Source of the DNA: Pirellulaceae bacterium
Lineage (GTDB): Bacteria > Planctomycetota > Planctomycetia > Pirellulales > Pirellulaceae
Length of the DNA: 64,000 nucleotides
Assembly (NCBI GenBank): GCA_026004795.1
Contig: BPJV01000003.1
Coordinates: 496,001 to 560,000 of the forward strand
Direction of reading: 5' to 3'
Shown: positions 28,801 to 36,565 of the stretch, one piece after another
Layout: the number at the start of each line of letters is the position of its first letter
How positions within the stretch are numbered: the stretch's first letter is position 1
Program-made: the position numbers and the translations under genes
The notes under the pieces: model-generated
The model's input: only the letters and a program-made list of their open reading frames with translations
Databases searched by the model: none
What the model was told of the DNA's origin: nothing

Positions 28801-29839
28801 TCATCAGGACGGTCGACCGCCGACCTGGGAACACGTTGCTGGTCGTCAGCAGCAGATTGAATACACCTCCTCGGTAGACAACGTATTGCACTGGGGAGAG
28901 TGCCAAGTCACGCTGCCCCCTAATCATCGATCGGGTGAAGTCGAGCGTCCACGTATATGGCGATTCGAATTGCGTGAAACTCCGCAACGGCACGTTATGA
29001 TTCACTCGATCCGCGAGTTGCCAAGTGATGAATTTTTTGGAACGCTCGAGCGAGAGATTCACGAAAAAGGGGGGGGAATCTTGGTCTTTGTTCACGGTTA
29101 CAACGTGGCATTCGACGACGCCGTGATGCGCGCTGCCCAGTTGACCCACGATTTGAACTATCCTGGCGCGGCATTCACCTTTAGCTGGCCATCGCACGGC
29201 GATTGGTACAAGTACAAATCGGATCGCAAGAACATTGAACTAAGTGTCCCGGCGATTCGCCGCTGCCTGGAGGAGCTTGCTACACGCTCCGGTGCAAAAT
29301 CAATCGACGTGATCGCCCACAGCATGGGCAACGTGGGGCTGACCCAAGCCTTGGTGGAAATGGAGCAGCAACCGAGCACCTCGGTCAATAATTTGATCCT
29401 CGCCGCTCCCGACATCGACGCGGACATCTTCGCCCAACGTATCGCGCCGCGACTGCAAGACAAGGCTCGCCGCGTCACCATGTACACTTCGAAAGTCGAT
29501 CTAGCGCTACGTGCCAGTCGGTACTTCAATACGGGGCCGCGCGCCGGCGAGACGCTGCAGCCCCCTCGACTCTATTCAGGAATCGATGTGATCGATGCGA
29601 CAGGGTGCGACCTGAGCCTGCTGGGGCATTCGTACTATGGCAGTAGCATCGGGGTCTTGGCCGACTTGGCTCTTGTCCTCCAGGGCACGCCGCTCGACCA
29701 GCGTCCCTATGTGCGCATGGCGCGACTGGGAGAAGCCGCCTACCACTTTCTACTGACTGGATCTACCACCGAAGAAGCGGCCCTGGCCTTTCCCCCGATG
29801 CCCCAGCTTCCTGGACCGCACCACGAGGATCATCAATGA
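25838..29839 (+). CDS. HEAT-repeat / DUF900 alpha-beta hydrolase fusion
   Basis: About 1,333 residues from ATG 25838; the first 26 residues form a signal peptide (MRRNLFSVTALFVLGAAL, then ARGQ). Residues about 30-800 are helical HEAT-like repeats, for example YRVQAVIALGRMGRDATGATP. A long S/T/P-rich linker follows. The C-terminal part opens with the DUF900 signature EVRVFYATNRAR, is interrupted by a hydrophobic hairpin (VGWLIAASAFALGILW and a second helix), and resumes with YTSSVDNVLHWGECQVTLPPNHRSGE. The hydrolase motifs are FVHGYN and the nucleophile AHSMGN near residue 1162. The protein is probably envelope-located; substrate is unknown. The end overlaps the convergent glycosyltransferase gene by 7 bp. 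Confidence 0.85.
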   Translation: MRRNLFSVTALFVLGAALCWTASMARGQTPMPIEQWIAQLSDPSPTYRVQAVIALGRMGRDATGATPHLIASLSDDHPDVRMQAILALVLVTDHPLETAAEIVRCVGDADEHVDYAAQWGIHRLFLQARQTTSWSLVQWQAWRTILAEACQHLSPQAPATHLAETLRHYLQSCRTEVARLELQQQQERERALAQQRRVAAWEALQQRLALFASGGVLDQLQVIDELSAAGLEQSRWDDGLTSEDLIEARIELLRSIKREPRYFFDTYVADRWQEDFHQAVWRLVQTARAGQNIDRIALDWLETLPVRTAEELQFIESLVLDRECDDETRHAALQALSHASVDPDHIVPVAMRVASISSEWIEPALWLLRNVGERPVPIADRTRELVEQWICQLLASPHLDSNQRRLAFSVGGCYCPQSRHSVETLLAHLDVNALHEQELGDYVAALAKYQHAALGDALILRAMESREPWLRGQAIDAVDRLGSATAVAYLMALLRTPDEPFENRVRAVQQLANLAPRALAQIATETRQQAAQHAAMNLLAISRVAQVCPELLPVCVDWLEDSKASHKVHGAVLMCLARLGPTAQDAAPLVEQLVSPRASGPPASHPEVRALALIALEELVGLTAEQLALSMQSEEPESAIAALRISALRGDHQALLRLVSLTTSEYEELAWTALQDIRGAVHRELLELAYRTDLEPTVRATALQLAATDPRVSVDVVLAFLDERPADREFLWAIEAAACNHPAAALRQIMRRVQATADSGRLASLERIATSIVTGLGAGGDGEESLVADGLQNLLIGTDAVDRWATMDAQEETILAAVENDATSDDKPANVGPPPPVPSVDSFVGDDHQLHVGDAMAADHHPPSTPLQDPPRESTPHQDETPLSSTALSSTTTNAIGSLARTVPSDSAFPLAAEPTTTNTLHEVRVFYATNRARRLEQDALARPEQSSSPVGWLIAASAFALGILWSRTRVLSLIGMLGSLTAFVYQVHQDGRPPTWEHVAGRQQQIEYTSSVDNVLHWGECQVTLPPNHRSGEVERPRIWRFELRETPQRHVMIHSIRELPSDEFFGTLEREIHEKGGGILVFVHGYNVAFDDAVMRAAQLTHDLNYPGAAFTFSWPSHGDWYKYKSDRKNIELSVPAIRRCLEELATRSGAKSIDVIAHSMGNVGLTQALVEMEQQPSTSVNNLILAAPDIDADIFAQRIAPRLQDKARRVTMYTSKVDLALRASRYFNTGPRAGETLQPPRLYSGIDVIDATGCDLSLLGHSYYGSSIGVLADLALVLQGTPLDQRPYVRMARLGEAAYHFLLTGSTTEEAALAFPPMPQLPGPHHEDHQ

Positions 29840-30948
29840 GGCGGCACGGTTAATAGATGCGCCAGGATGTCCGCCAACCGTCGGGCACTTCCATGGATAT
29901 CGTAATTCTCCAGTGCATACCGTTGCGCGCGATCCAGATTGGCATGCAGTAGCTCAGCCTCCGATGAGGAACGGATCGCCTGATAGGCCGTTGCCATGGC
30001 ATCGGCCAGTTCGTGCACCGACCGGGGCGGCACGGTCCACAATCCCGGCGCGCTGCCGGCGGCCAGCACCTCGGCCGCTCCCCCAACCTGCGTCGCCACG
30101 ATCGGCCGTCGCAGCATCTGGGCTTGGATGAGCACCAAGGACAACCCCTCCGCATGGGACGGATGAACGATCAGGTCGGCCGCTTGCATCAACGCTGGGA
30201 CGTCATCATGGAATCCCAGCATGGTCACCTTGGATTCGATACCACATCGCCGCGCCTCGGCAAGCAGCCGCTGACGCTCCGCCCCCTCTCCGGCGAGGTA
30301 CAATCGCATCGATGCATGCGAACGCAAAACCCCCATGGCCCGAATCAGCTCCCGGTGCCCCTTGCACGGCAAGAGATTCCCCACGGCCAGCACCATGAAG
30401 TCACCATCCCCCAGGCTCAAAGAGGCTCGCATGTACCGCCGCACTTCCTCCTGAAACTCCACGGGACGAATACCGCCAGGGACGACAAAGGTGCATGATT
30501 CAGGAAAACCACCCTGCACCACGGTCTTTTGGGCCGCAGCCGATACGCAAAACACACGATCGCAAAGCAGGCGGTACTTGAAGCGGCTGCGCAGCGGAAA
30601 GATCGTATGCTTGACGGCCACGCGCAATGGTCGGTGCTGTCCACACAAGAAACTGGCCACACCTCCGGCGGCCACCGCGTGCGTATCGTTCATGATGAAC
30701 ACATCCGGCACGCGCTGACGCAGCACCCGGGCGATGGCACGAAAGGCCGACGGTCCTCGCCCTCGCCCGTGAATCGATCCCCAAATAGATTGGCGATAGG
30801 TATTCGTTATCCGCCGCTGCGGTTCTCCTCCTTGGCGAACAATCCACCCCACCGAATGTCCCTGCCGTCGCAACGCTGCGGCCAAATCGGCGGCCAGTAC
30901 CTCACCTCCCCCCCAATCCTTTTGCGTTGTGTAGAACGCGATGTTCAT
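29833..30948 (-). CDS. Glycosyltransferase family 4 protein
   Basis: A GT-B fold retaining glycosyltransferase of 371 residues. The N-terminal half starts MNIAFYTTQKDWGGGEVLAADLA, the sugar-acceptor Rossmann domain. The C-terminal half has VLAVGNLLPCKGHRELIRAM, LYLAGEGAERQRL, TMLGFHDDVPALMQAADLIVHPSHAEGLSLVLIQAQ and PIVATQVGGAAEVL, covering the GT4 nucleotide-sugar site with the EX7E-type region (E of AEGLS). I chose ATG 30948 after GGAGGGCAGGCGG; 32 upstream codons lack support. No other polysaccharide gene is nearby, so the glycan is unknown. Confidence 0.9.
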   Translation of the reverse strand: MNIAFYTTQKDWGGGEVLAADLAAALRRQGHSVGWIVRQGGEPQRRITNTYRQSIWGSIHGRGRGPSAFRAIARVLRQRVPDVFIMNDTHAVAAGGVASFLCGQHRPLRVAVKHTIFPLRSRFKYRLLCDRVFCVSAAAQKTVVQGGFPESCTFVVPGGIRPVEFQEEVRRYMRASLSLGDGDFMVLAVGNLLPCKGHRELIRAMGVLRSHASMRLYLAGEGAERQRLLAEARRCGIESKVTMLGFHDDVPALMQAADLIVHPSHAEGLSLVLIQAQMLRRPIVATQVGGAAEVLAAGSAPGLWTVPPRSVHELADAMATAYQAIRSSSEAELLHANLDRAQRYALENYDIHGSARRLADILAHLLTVPPH

Positions 30949-31146
30949 TGCCGCCTGCCCTCCGAACAGGCGCAGGAATGGCCCCGATGCCCACGGTCTT
31001 CTACCAGGTTCGCCAGCCGCTGGAAAACACCGCCGATCGACCACCAGGTCGTCTGTCGCAGCCCCCGGGCACGCCCCTCCCCGGCGTCCCTACCTACCAG
31101 GCATCGAGGTCGAGAAGATGGCAGCATTCCTGGTTCCATCACCAAT

Positions 31147-31746
31147 TCAGCTCGCCTTGCGGCCGCGCAATAGTTGCCACGTGATGCGTGCAACCCGCTC
31201 ACCATATTGCTCTGCCGTTTCCAGGTCGCCGGGCCCAGGAGCCCCAGGAGGATCGACTTGAAAACTCGCCGCCATGGGACCGACGAACGATCCCACACGG
31301 TTGTGAGCATCGGGAGTCGGCCCCTGCAATGACTCCATGTCTTGCGGACGATTGGCCGAGGGCAACATGCCGAGCCCAACATAAATCATCCCGTGCTGCA
31401 TCGCGTGGATGACCAAACCCAACAGCGTATTGAGCTTGTCTCCCGAAAACGATGAGGAATTGGTGAACGCGCCGGCAACCTTATCTCTCCACGCTTGAGA
31501 GAACCACTTGCCCACCGTGGCCTCCATAAAAGCCTTCATCCCCGCAGAGATGTTTCCCATGTAGGTGGGGCAACCGAACAGGATCGCATCGGCCTCATCC
31601 AATTCATCCAGCCGCTCGGTTGCCTCTTCCACCGTATAGAGCTGAGCAGTGACTCCCTCGACCGAACCGGCCCCCCGACAAACCGCTTCCGCCATGAGTT
31701 TGGTATGCCCAAAACGCGAATGATAGATCACAGCAACTTTTGCCAT
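31147..31746 (-). CDS. wrbA: NAD(P)H:quinone oxidoreductase WrbA
   Basis: Flavodoxin-like FMN enzyme that reduces quinones by two electrons. From ATG 31746 (GAGGT at good spacing) the product is 199 residues, the standard WrbA length. It has the FMN phosphate loop in AVIYHSRFGHTKLMAEAV, CPTYMGNISAGMKAFMEATVG around residue 80, and FTNSSSFSGDKLNTLLGLV. The region around residue 125 matches WrbA loosely (HAMQHGMIYVGLG). It stands 199 bp downstream in the transcription direction from nothing obvious and is probably monocistronic. Confidence 0.92.
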   Translation of the reverse strand: MAKVAVIYHSRFGHTKLMAEAVCRGAGSVEGVTAQLYTVEEATERLDELDEADAILFGCPTYMGNISAGMKAFMEATVGKWFSQAWRDKVAGAFTNSSSFSGDKLNTLLGLVIHAMQHGMIYVGLGMLPSANRPQDMESLQGPTPDAHNRVGSFVGPMAASFQVDPPGAPGPGDLETAEQYGERVARITWQLLRGRKAS

Positions 31747-32141
31747 CGTTGATACCTCGGATTTCCAGTTCTCATTCAGGGGCAAACCACCTGTTGGCTG
31801 CAGCCTGCCGATAAAGACTCGCTTACCCTCTGGGGTTGGAGGCAAGTGCCGTTAAGTCTACCGGCATGCAGGCGCATTGTCGAATCGACTTTGGGGCCAC
31901 ACGAACTGGTACGACCGTCAATGCAAGCAAAACAAGAATTCAATGGGAATGAACAATTGTCCACCTCGAGGAATCCGATACCAAGTGTACAACTCAGCTT
32001 TCTCAGGCTTACCAGCGGCCCTGGCCATCGGACGGCTAACATCCTGCACGGACGCGATCCCGCAAAGGTCTTGACCTGACCACCTTCTCACTCCTATAAG
32101 TGCAAGGAATCGAATTGTCCGCGCAGGGAGAAAAATCCGTC
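31747..32141. other. Divergent non-coding interval
   Basis: 395 bp between the divergent wrbA and flgM genes. No gene, RNA or strong promoter is evident; the sequence before flgM (CCTATAAGTG at about 32092) resembles a -10 but I find no matching -35. Confidence 0.35.
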
Positions 32142-32432
32142 ATGCACATTCACGGCTTGAATCACGCTCAATCGACGCATTCCGTCTCATCACCCCACGC
32201 GGCCCGCAAGCCGGGTGGCCCCACGGGAGCTGAAACCAATAGGTCGATTGCTGACCAGCTCGACCTGTCCCCGGAAGCCCAGGCTCTCAGCGCCGGTCAG
32301 GAGATCGCTCCGTCGGAGGGAATCCGCACTGAGAAAGTAGCTGCCATTCGACAGGCGATCGCCGACGGCACGTACGAGACGCCCGAGAAGCTTTCGGCGG
32401 CCCTCGATCGACTGCTCGACACGTTTGCCTGA
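32142..32432 (+). CDS. flgM: FlgM family anti-sigma-28 factor
   Basis: A 96-residue protein whose C-terminal third carries the FlgM pattern: IRTEKVAAIRQAIADGTY followed by EKLSAALDRLLD, the helices that bind flagellar sigma factor FliA. The first 55 residues are low complexity (H, S, A, G), as in other FlgM proteins that are unfolded before binding. ATG 32142 follows GGGAG. It would hold back late flagellar genes until exported through the hook. It lies apart from the flagellar operon at 18-25 kb and next to Tad-type genes. Confidence 0.85.
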   Translation: MHIHGLNHAQSTHSVSSPHAARKPGGPTGAETNRSIADQLDLSPEAQALSAGQEIAPSEGIRTEKVAAIRQAIADGTYETPEKLSAALDRLLDTFA

Positions 32433-32844
32433 TCGTCTGGGGCATTCTCCCCCATCTGGGAACCATGGAGCGGAACTTACCTGGAGACAGGTCAGCTACG
32501 GTCGGTGGCAGCAATGGCCGGCCACGACCGACCGTTTATAGGGACGGATGCGGCGCAGCCGATCGCCGGCCGACTACCATCGCGCAGTCTCTAGCGACAT
32601 GCCGGCTCGCGCCACCCCTGGGCCCTGATGAATCGGCAAGCGTGGAGAGGCATCGCTCGTTAAAAAGCGCTCAATTCATACGAAACCTACCCCGGCCTGC
32701 TTTCGTGGTACGAGAAACCACACCATTGAACAACGATTTCTTTGCTCTCCCTTGAGAATTGACCTACTTTTTTAATTGACCTCCCTGCTTTCTGCATGTC
32801 CCGGGAGCGTCTGTCAATTCATCTGTTTGAGGGAGATGGTACCG
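32433..32844. repeat. Non-coding interval with a 9-bp tandem motif before tadE
   Basis: AATTGACCT occurs at 32757-32765 and again at 32774-32782 (17-bp period), about 65 bp upstream of the tadE start, in an AT-rich patch with a T7 run. The spacing of less than two helical turns would suit a regulator site or an alternative promoter; no protein can be named. The remainder of the 412 bp shows nothing. Confidence 0.4.
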
Positions 32845-33246
32845 ATGCTTCACCGAAGAAAAAAACGCACCGGTGCAGCGACCGTCGAGCTGGCAATCTT
32901 CTTGCCGCTTTTGGTGATTCTTACTTTTGGTGCCATCGAGCTGACAAGCCTTATTTACCTCAAGCAGCGTTTGCTCACCGCGGCGTACGAAGCAGCCAGA
33001 ATCGCGTCTGGCCCGCGCCAAACATCGACCGCAGCGATCAACACGGGAATGGCGGTCCTATCTGCTCGCGGAATCACCAACGGCTCGATCGCCATCTCCC
33101 CAGATCCAGTCACGATCAACACTCCGTCAGGTACGGAGATAAGCGCCACGGCGTCGGCCCCCTTCGCGGAAAACGCCAGCCTTCCGCCATTCGTTCTTCC
33201 CAACTTCGACGACGTGACGGTAACGGTCGTGATGATGCGCCAATGA
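32845..33246 (+). CDS. TadE-like pseudopilin/assembly protein
   Basis: A 133-residue TadE-family protein. After a basic N-terminus (MLHRRKKRTGA) comes ATVELAIFLPLLVILTFGAIELTSLIYLK, the TadE prepilin-like motif (ExxxxxPLL...E) processed by TadV-type peptidases and placing one helix in the membrane. The rest is an extracytoplasmic beta-rich domain. ATG 32845 follows GGGAGATGG. It is the first gene of a tadE-tadG-tadE trio; no Tad ATPase or platform gene is in the window. Confidence 0.85.
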   Translation: MLHRRKKRTGAATVELAIFLPLLVILTFGAIELTSLIYLKQRLLTAAYEAARIASGPRQTSTAAINTGMAVLSARGITNGSIAISPDPVTINTPSGTEISATASAPFAENASLPPFVLPNFDDVTVTVVMMRQ

Positions 33247-33276
33247 TGTTTCTTTCTTCGCTGAGGAACACGTCCC

Positions 33277-34611
33277 ATGAGACGATCGACCGGGAGACAT
33301 AGATTCGCCGAGGTTCGCTGCCATATCGCAACAGTGCCTGCGGCTAGCAAGCCGATTCGCCGCGGCGCTATGTCCGTGATGGTCGCCGTGTCCCTCATCG
33401 TCTTATTGGTGGCCGTCGCCTTCTCCGTCGATGTGGCCTACATGAGTTGCGTGCGACAAGAACTACGAGTGGCGAGCGACAGTGCGGCCAAGGCGGCGGT
33501 CACCGAACTGTCCCTGGGAGGAACACAACAGCAGGCAATCGATCGCGCTATTTCCTATGCGGCGAAGAACTCTGTGGCCGGCAACCCTTTAAACCTGGCT
33601 GCGGATAATGTCACGCTGGGGAGCATCAGTTACGAATCGACCGGAAAGTGGCTCTTTCAACCAGCCGTGCAACCCATCACGGCAGCACGAGTCGAAGTGG
33701 ACATGTCCGACGACTCGCCAGCCGGCGCGGTCAACTTGTTGTTCGGCCGGATTCTAGGGACCGAAAAATTCTCGCCGCGGGCGACCGCCACTGCTGCCTT
33801 TGTGCGCAACAAGGTCTGCCTGTGCCTGGATCGCTCGCGTTCGATGACATTCGACCTTACGGGAATCAGCGAACGGTGGCCGGCCTCCGAAGACGGCTAT
33901 CCGCACGGCGTTCCCTCCAGTGCTCGTTACGTGCGCATCGGCAGAAGAACGTACGACTTCCGGTGGCTTTACCCTCCCTGCAACGAAAGTCGGTGGTATT
34001 ACCTGGCCAATGGCGTCAATGCCTACCTGGATGAAATTGAAAACGCTCCCGTGGAAACGCAGGTATCCCTGGTAACCTGGGCCTCATCCACCCACAACGC
34101 ATCATCGAGAGACAGTTACGGTTATTACCATACCTATACCGGCGACACGCTCAATTGGAGTTCATCTTTAACCTACTTCTCCGGCCAAACGATCGATTCG
34201 GGTTTTGTCACCGAATACGATGCCATTCGTGAGCAGATTGCCAGCCGTGGACAGCATTCCATGCTCGGTGGCACCGATACCAATTCAGGGCTGCAAGAAG
34301 CGATCGATTTGTTTGCCCAGACCGACGATGGTCTTCCGTGCAATAAAGTGATCGTGCTGTTCTCCGATGGCATGTGGAACGTCGGCGTCGATCCGGTCAC
34401 CAATGCGGCGGTCAACGCCAAGAATGCCAACATCGTGATCCACACCATCGGGTTCATGCTGAACGACAGCGATGCGTTGTACGGGACGGAGACCCTCCAG
34501 CAAATCGCTGAAGTGACCGGGGGTACCTTCTATGAAGCCACCGACGGTGAATCCTTACAAGATGCCTTCGAAGAACTGGCACGCAATCTACCTGTCGTTC
34601 TGACCGAATAG
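33277..34611 (+). CDS. TadG-like protein with von Willebrand factor A domain
   Basis: A 444-residue protein. Residues about 28-55 (RRGAMSVMVAVSLIVLLVAVAFSVDVAYM) form the TadG/TadE-type N-terminal helix. A beta-rich region follows, and from about residue 184 a vWA domain: the metal-ion site DRSRSM (DxSxS), then GGTDTNSGLQEAI with the MIDAS threonine, and FSDGMWNVG. The pattern is that of Tad (Flp) pilus-associated adhesins. ATG 33277 follows GAGGA. It is 30 bp after the first tadE and 22 bp before the second. Confidence 0.85.
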   Translation: MRRSTGRHRFAEVRCHIATVPAASKPIRRGAMSVMVAVSLIVLLVAVAFSVDVAYMSCVRQELRVASDSAAKAAVTELSLGGTQQQAIDRAISYAAKNSVAGNPLNLAADNVTLGSISYESTGKWLFQPAVQPITAARVEVDMSDDSPAGAVNLLFGRILGTEKFSPRATATAAFVRNKVCLCLDRSRSMTFDLTGISERWPASEDGYPHGVPSSARYVRIGRRTYDFRWLYPPCNESRWYYLANGVNAYLDEIENAPVETQVSLVTWASSTHNASSRDSYGYYHTYTGDTLNWSSSLTYFSGQTIDSGFVTEYDAIREQIASRGQHSMLGGTDTNSGLQEAIDLFAQTDDGLPCNKVIVLFSDGMWNVGVDPVTNAAVNAKNANIVIHTIGFMLNDSDALYGTETLQQIAEVTGGTFYEATDGESLQDAFEELARNLPVVLTE

Positions 34612-34633
34612 CACGTAGAGGAAAGGCTGATTG

Positions 34634-35084
34634 ATGATGACTTGCAACTCCTCTAAGGCTCATAGAGCCTCGTGGCAAGCGAAAACGTTCTCGGAACGGT
34701 TCCACGGTCGTCGAGTTTGCCTTGACCTTGCCTTTACTGCTGCTATTCCTGCTGGGAGCCCTGGAGATCAGCAGGATGAACATGATTTTAGAAACGGCGA
34801 ACAATGCGGCTTACGAGGCGGCACGCGCATGCATCGTACCGGGCGCGACCAGTGAGGATGGGATCACGGCAGCCAGCGCGACGCTCAACGCCATCGGGGT
34901 CACGGGTGTGGAGGTGGTGATTGAACCATCCAACATCACCAATGCAACTCCCTCGGTCACCGCCACCGTCAGCATCCCTTACTCCGACAATCTCTGGTTG
35001 CCCGCCTCCTACGCCACGGGCTCGGCCAACGTCAGTTGCACCTTGACACGAGACTGGTTTATTGCCACTCAAGGCGTGCCATAA
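34634..35084 (+). CDS. Second TadE-like protein, frameshifted near the N-terminus
   Basis: The main frame encodes VVEFALTLPLLLLFLLGALEISRMN and an extracytoplasmic domain ending GSANVSCTLTRDWF, clearly TadE-like, but it has no usable start codon before an in-frame stop at 34638. The ATG pair at 34634/34637, behind GAGGAAAGG, opens a different frame (MMTCNSSKAHRASWQAK). Removing one A from AAAA at 34682-34685 joins them into a 149-residue protein with the basic segment KRSRNGST directly before the helix, exactly as in the first tadE. As sequenced, the gene would not make TadE unless a downstream TTG is used. Confidence 0.8.
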
Positions 35085-35149
35085 GGCGCATCGAGTCAGT
35101 CGCCGCACGTCGCATTCTCCCCCCATTGCCACTTGGGATCGATGCGCCT
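35084..35149. terminator. Inverted repeat between convergent genes
   Basis: AGGCGCATCGA at 35084-35094 is perfectly repeated in inverse at 35139-35149, touching the stop codons of the two convergent genes. The loop is 44 bases, long for an intrinsic terminator, and there is no T tract, but the position suits a bidirectional one. Confidence 0.35.
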
Positions 35150-36565
35150 CAGCGAACGACGTGGAAATCGATTTTCCCTTGCCCGAATTTGTGCCCCTTC
35201 ATATCTTCAATCGTCAACCGCAATTCATGTCGACCGGGCTCCAGCCGGGATGGCATGTGAAATCGATAGGCGACATAGAAGTCTTCCCGCTGATTGCCGC
35301 AAAAGTCCGTATCCTCCGGTAGAATCTGGTCCGCGATACGGCGCCCTTGGGCATCGACAATTTCGTAACTTCCCTGCAATTGAGTCTCATAGCCTCCCCG
35401 CACGGCCTGGCTGACGAAATTTTCCAACTCGCAATATAACAGCACCTCTTGATCCGGCCGGAAATGGTATTGGGGGAATTTGGTAATCACGCCAAAACTG
35501 AGCACTTCGGTGCAAAAAGCGAGATTCTTGACTTCCAGATTGGCCAGTTTCGCCAACGCGTTCTCCGCCGTCCGATGACTTCGCAAAGCCAACGTCCAAC
35601 GACGATTGGCAACCGGATTTCCGTTGATGTCGGTGGCATCGTAAAGCGCCTGAAACGTGTGCGCGACATAGTCCTGCGCTTCGGGTTGCAAATCGGGTAT
35701 CGGTTGCAGGGCGCCATCCAAATCGTCGATTACCAGATTGACCAGCCGTCGTTTCTTCGCGTAGTCAACTTGCTCATCCGGGTTGGAGGTCTGCTCGGCC
35801 GCCCCCTCCAGCTTGTCGATCAACGCCAAAGCCAACTGACGAATTGTCGCTGACTTCAGCGCGGCCTCCCCGGTGACGGCTCCCCCCTCGCCGGCTCCAT
35901 CCCCCGCCGAACGCTGGGGAATTGGTTGCTCGTCAAGCGTTGGTTCTCGCACCGCGTCCGACGATCCCCCGGTGACTTTCTTGGCGCTCGCCAGCACAAC
36001 GGCAGAATTCGTGTCGCGTTCCTCTTGGTCGTTGGTCGACAAGGCAGCGGGAACCTCGTCGACGTAGCGATTGCGAGGCTTCTTACGGATCGTGGTTTCC
36101 TGTTCCGTAGTTTTCTCCGTGTCACCATCGCTCAAGTGATACACCGCCGGTTGTGCTTCCCCCCCCGCCTTCAGAACCCGATGCGGCCGCCGAAACGACG
36201 CGGTCATCGCTGGCCGCCTCCGGCTCGTTAGCGTGCTGAATGGCTCGTGAAATACGCTCCAACAATTGCTCCTCACGACTGGGCACTGAGGACTCACTTT
36301 TCCCCTCCACCTTGCTCCTGCCGGATCCCTCGCCGGACGATGAAGCCTCAGTCGATGACGCAAGCGTCGCTGCCGAACTGCTTCCCGGTCGGTGCGATGA
36401 AGAGATCGACTGATGTGCGGCTCGCTGTTCAATGTCAATCAACTCGTGAAAATCCGGCTCCGCAGGCTTGTTCAACCTCCACGGTGCCCGGCACCCCAAC
36501 AACAGAGCGCTCGCCAGCGACGAACCTAGGAGCGCCCATCGGACCTTGTGAACTCGCTGTGCCAT
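35149..36565 (-). CDS. Lipoprotein of unknown function, frameshifted in a C8 tract
   Basis: ATG 36565, behind GGAAGGAAG, begins a lipoprotein signal: ALLGSSLASALLLGC, cysteine near residue 22. This frame continues through a serine-rich region and ends in poly-Gly. A second frame starting inside continues with EAQPAVYHLSDGDTEK and runs to 35149 with a conserved-looking C-terminal half (LYCELENFVSQAV, RRIADQILPEDTDFCGNQREDFY, RHELRLTIEDMKGHKFGQG). Removing one base from the C8 run at 36159-36166 gives a single 471-residue lipoprotein. The C-terminal 130 residues resemble a beta-sandwich. Role unknown. Confidence 0.75.

Noticed and set aside
32437-32453. Terminator hairpin after flgM
   Set aside because: Only a four-base GGGG/CCCC stem with no T tract; too weak to report.
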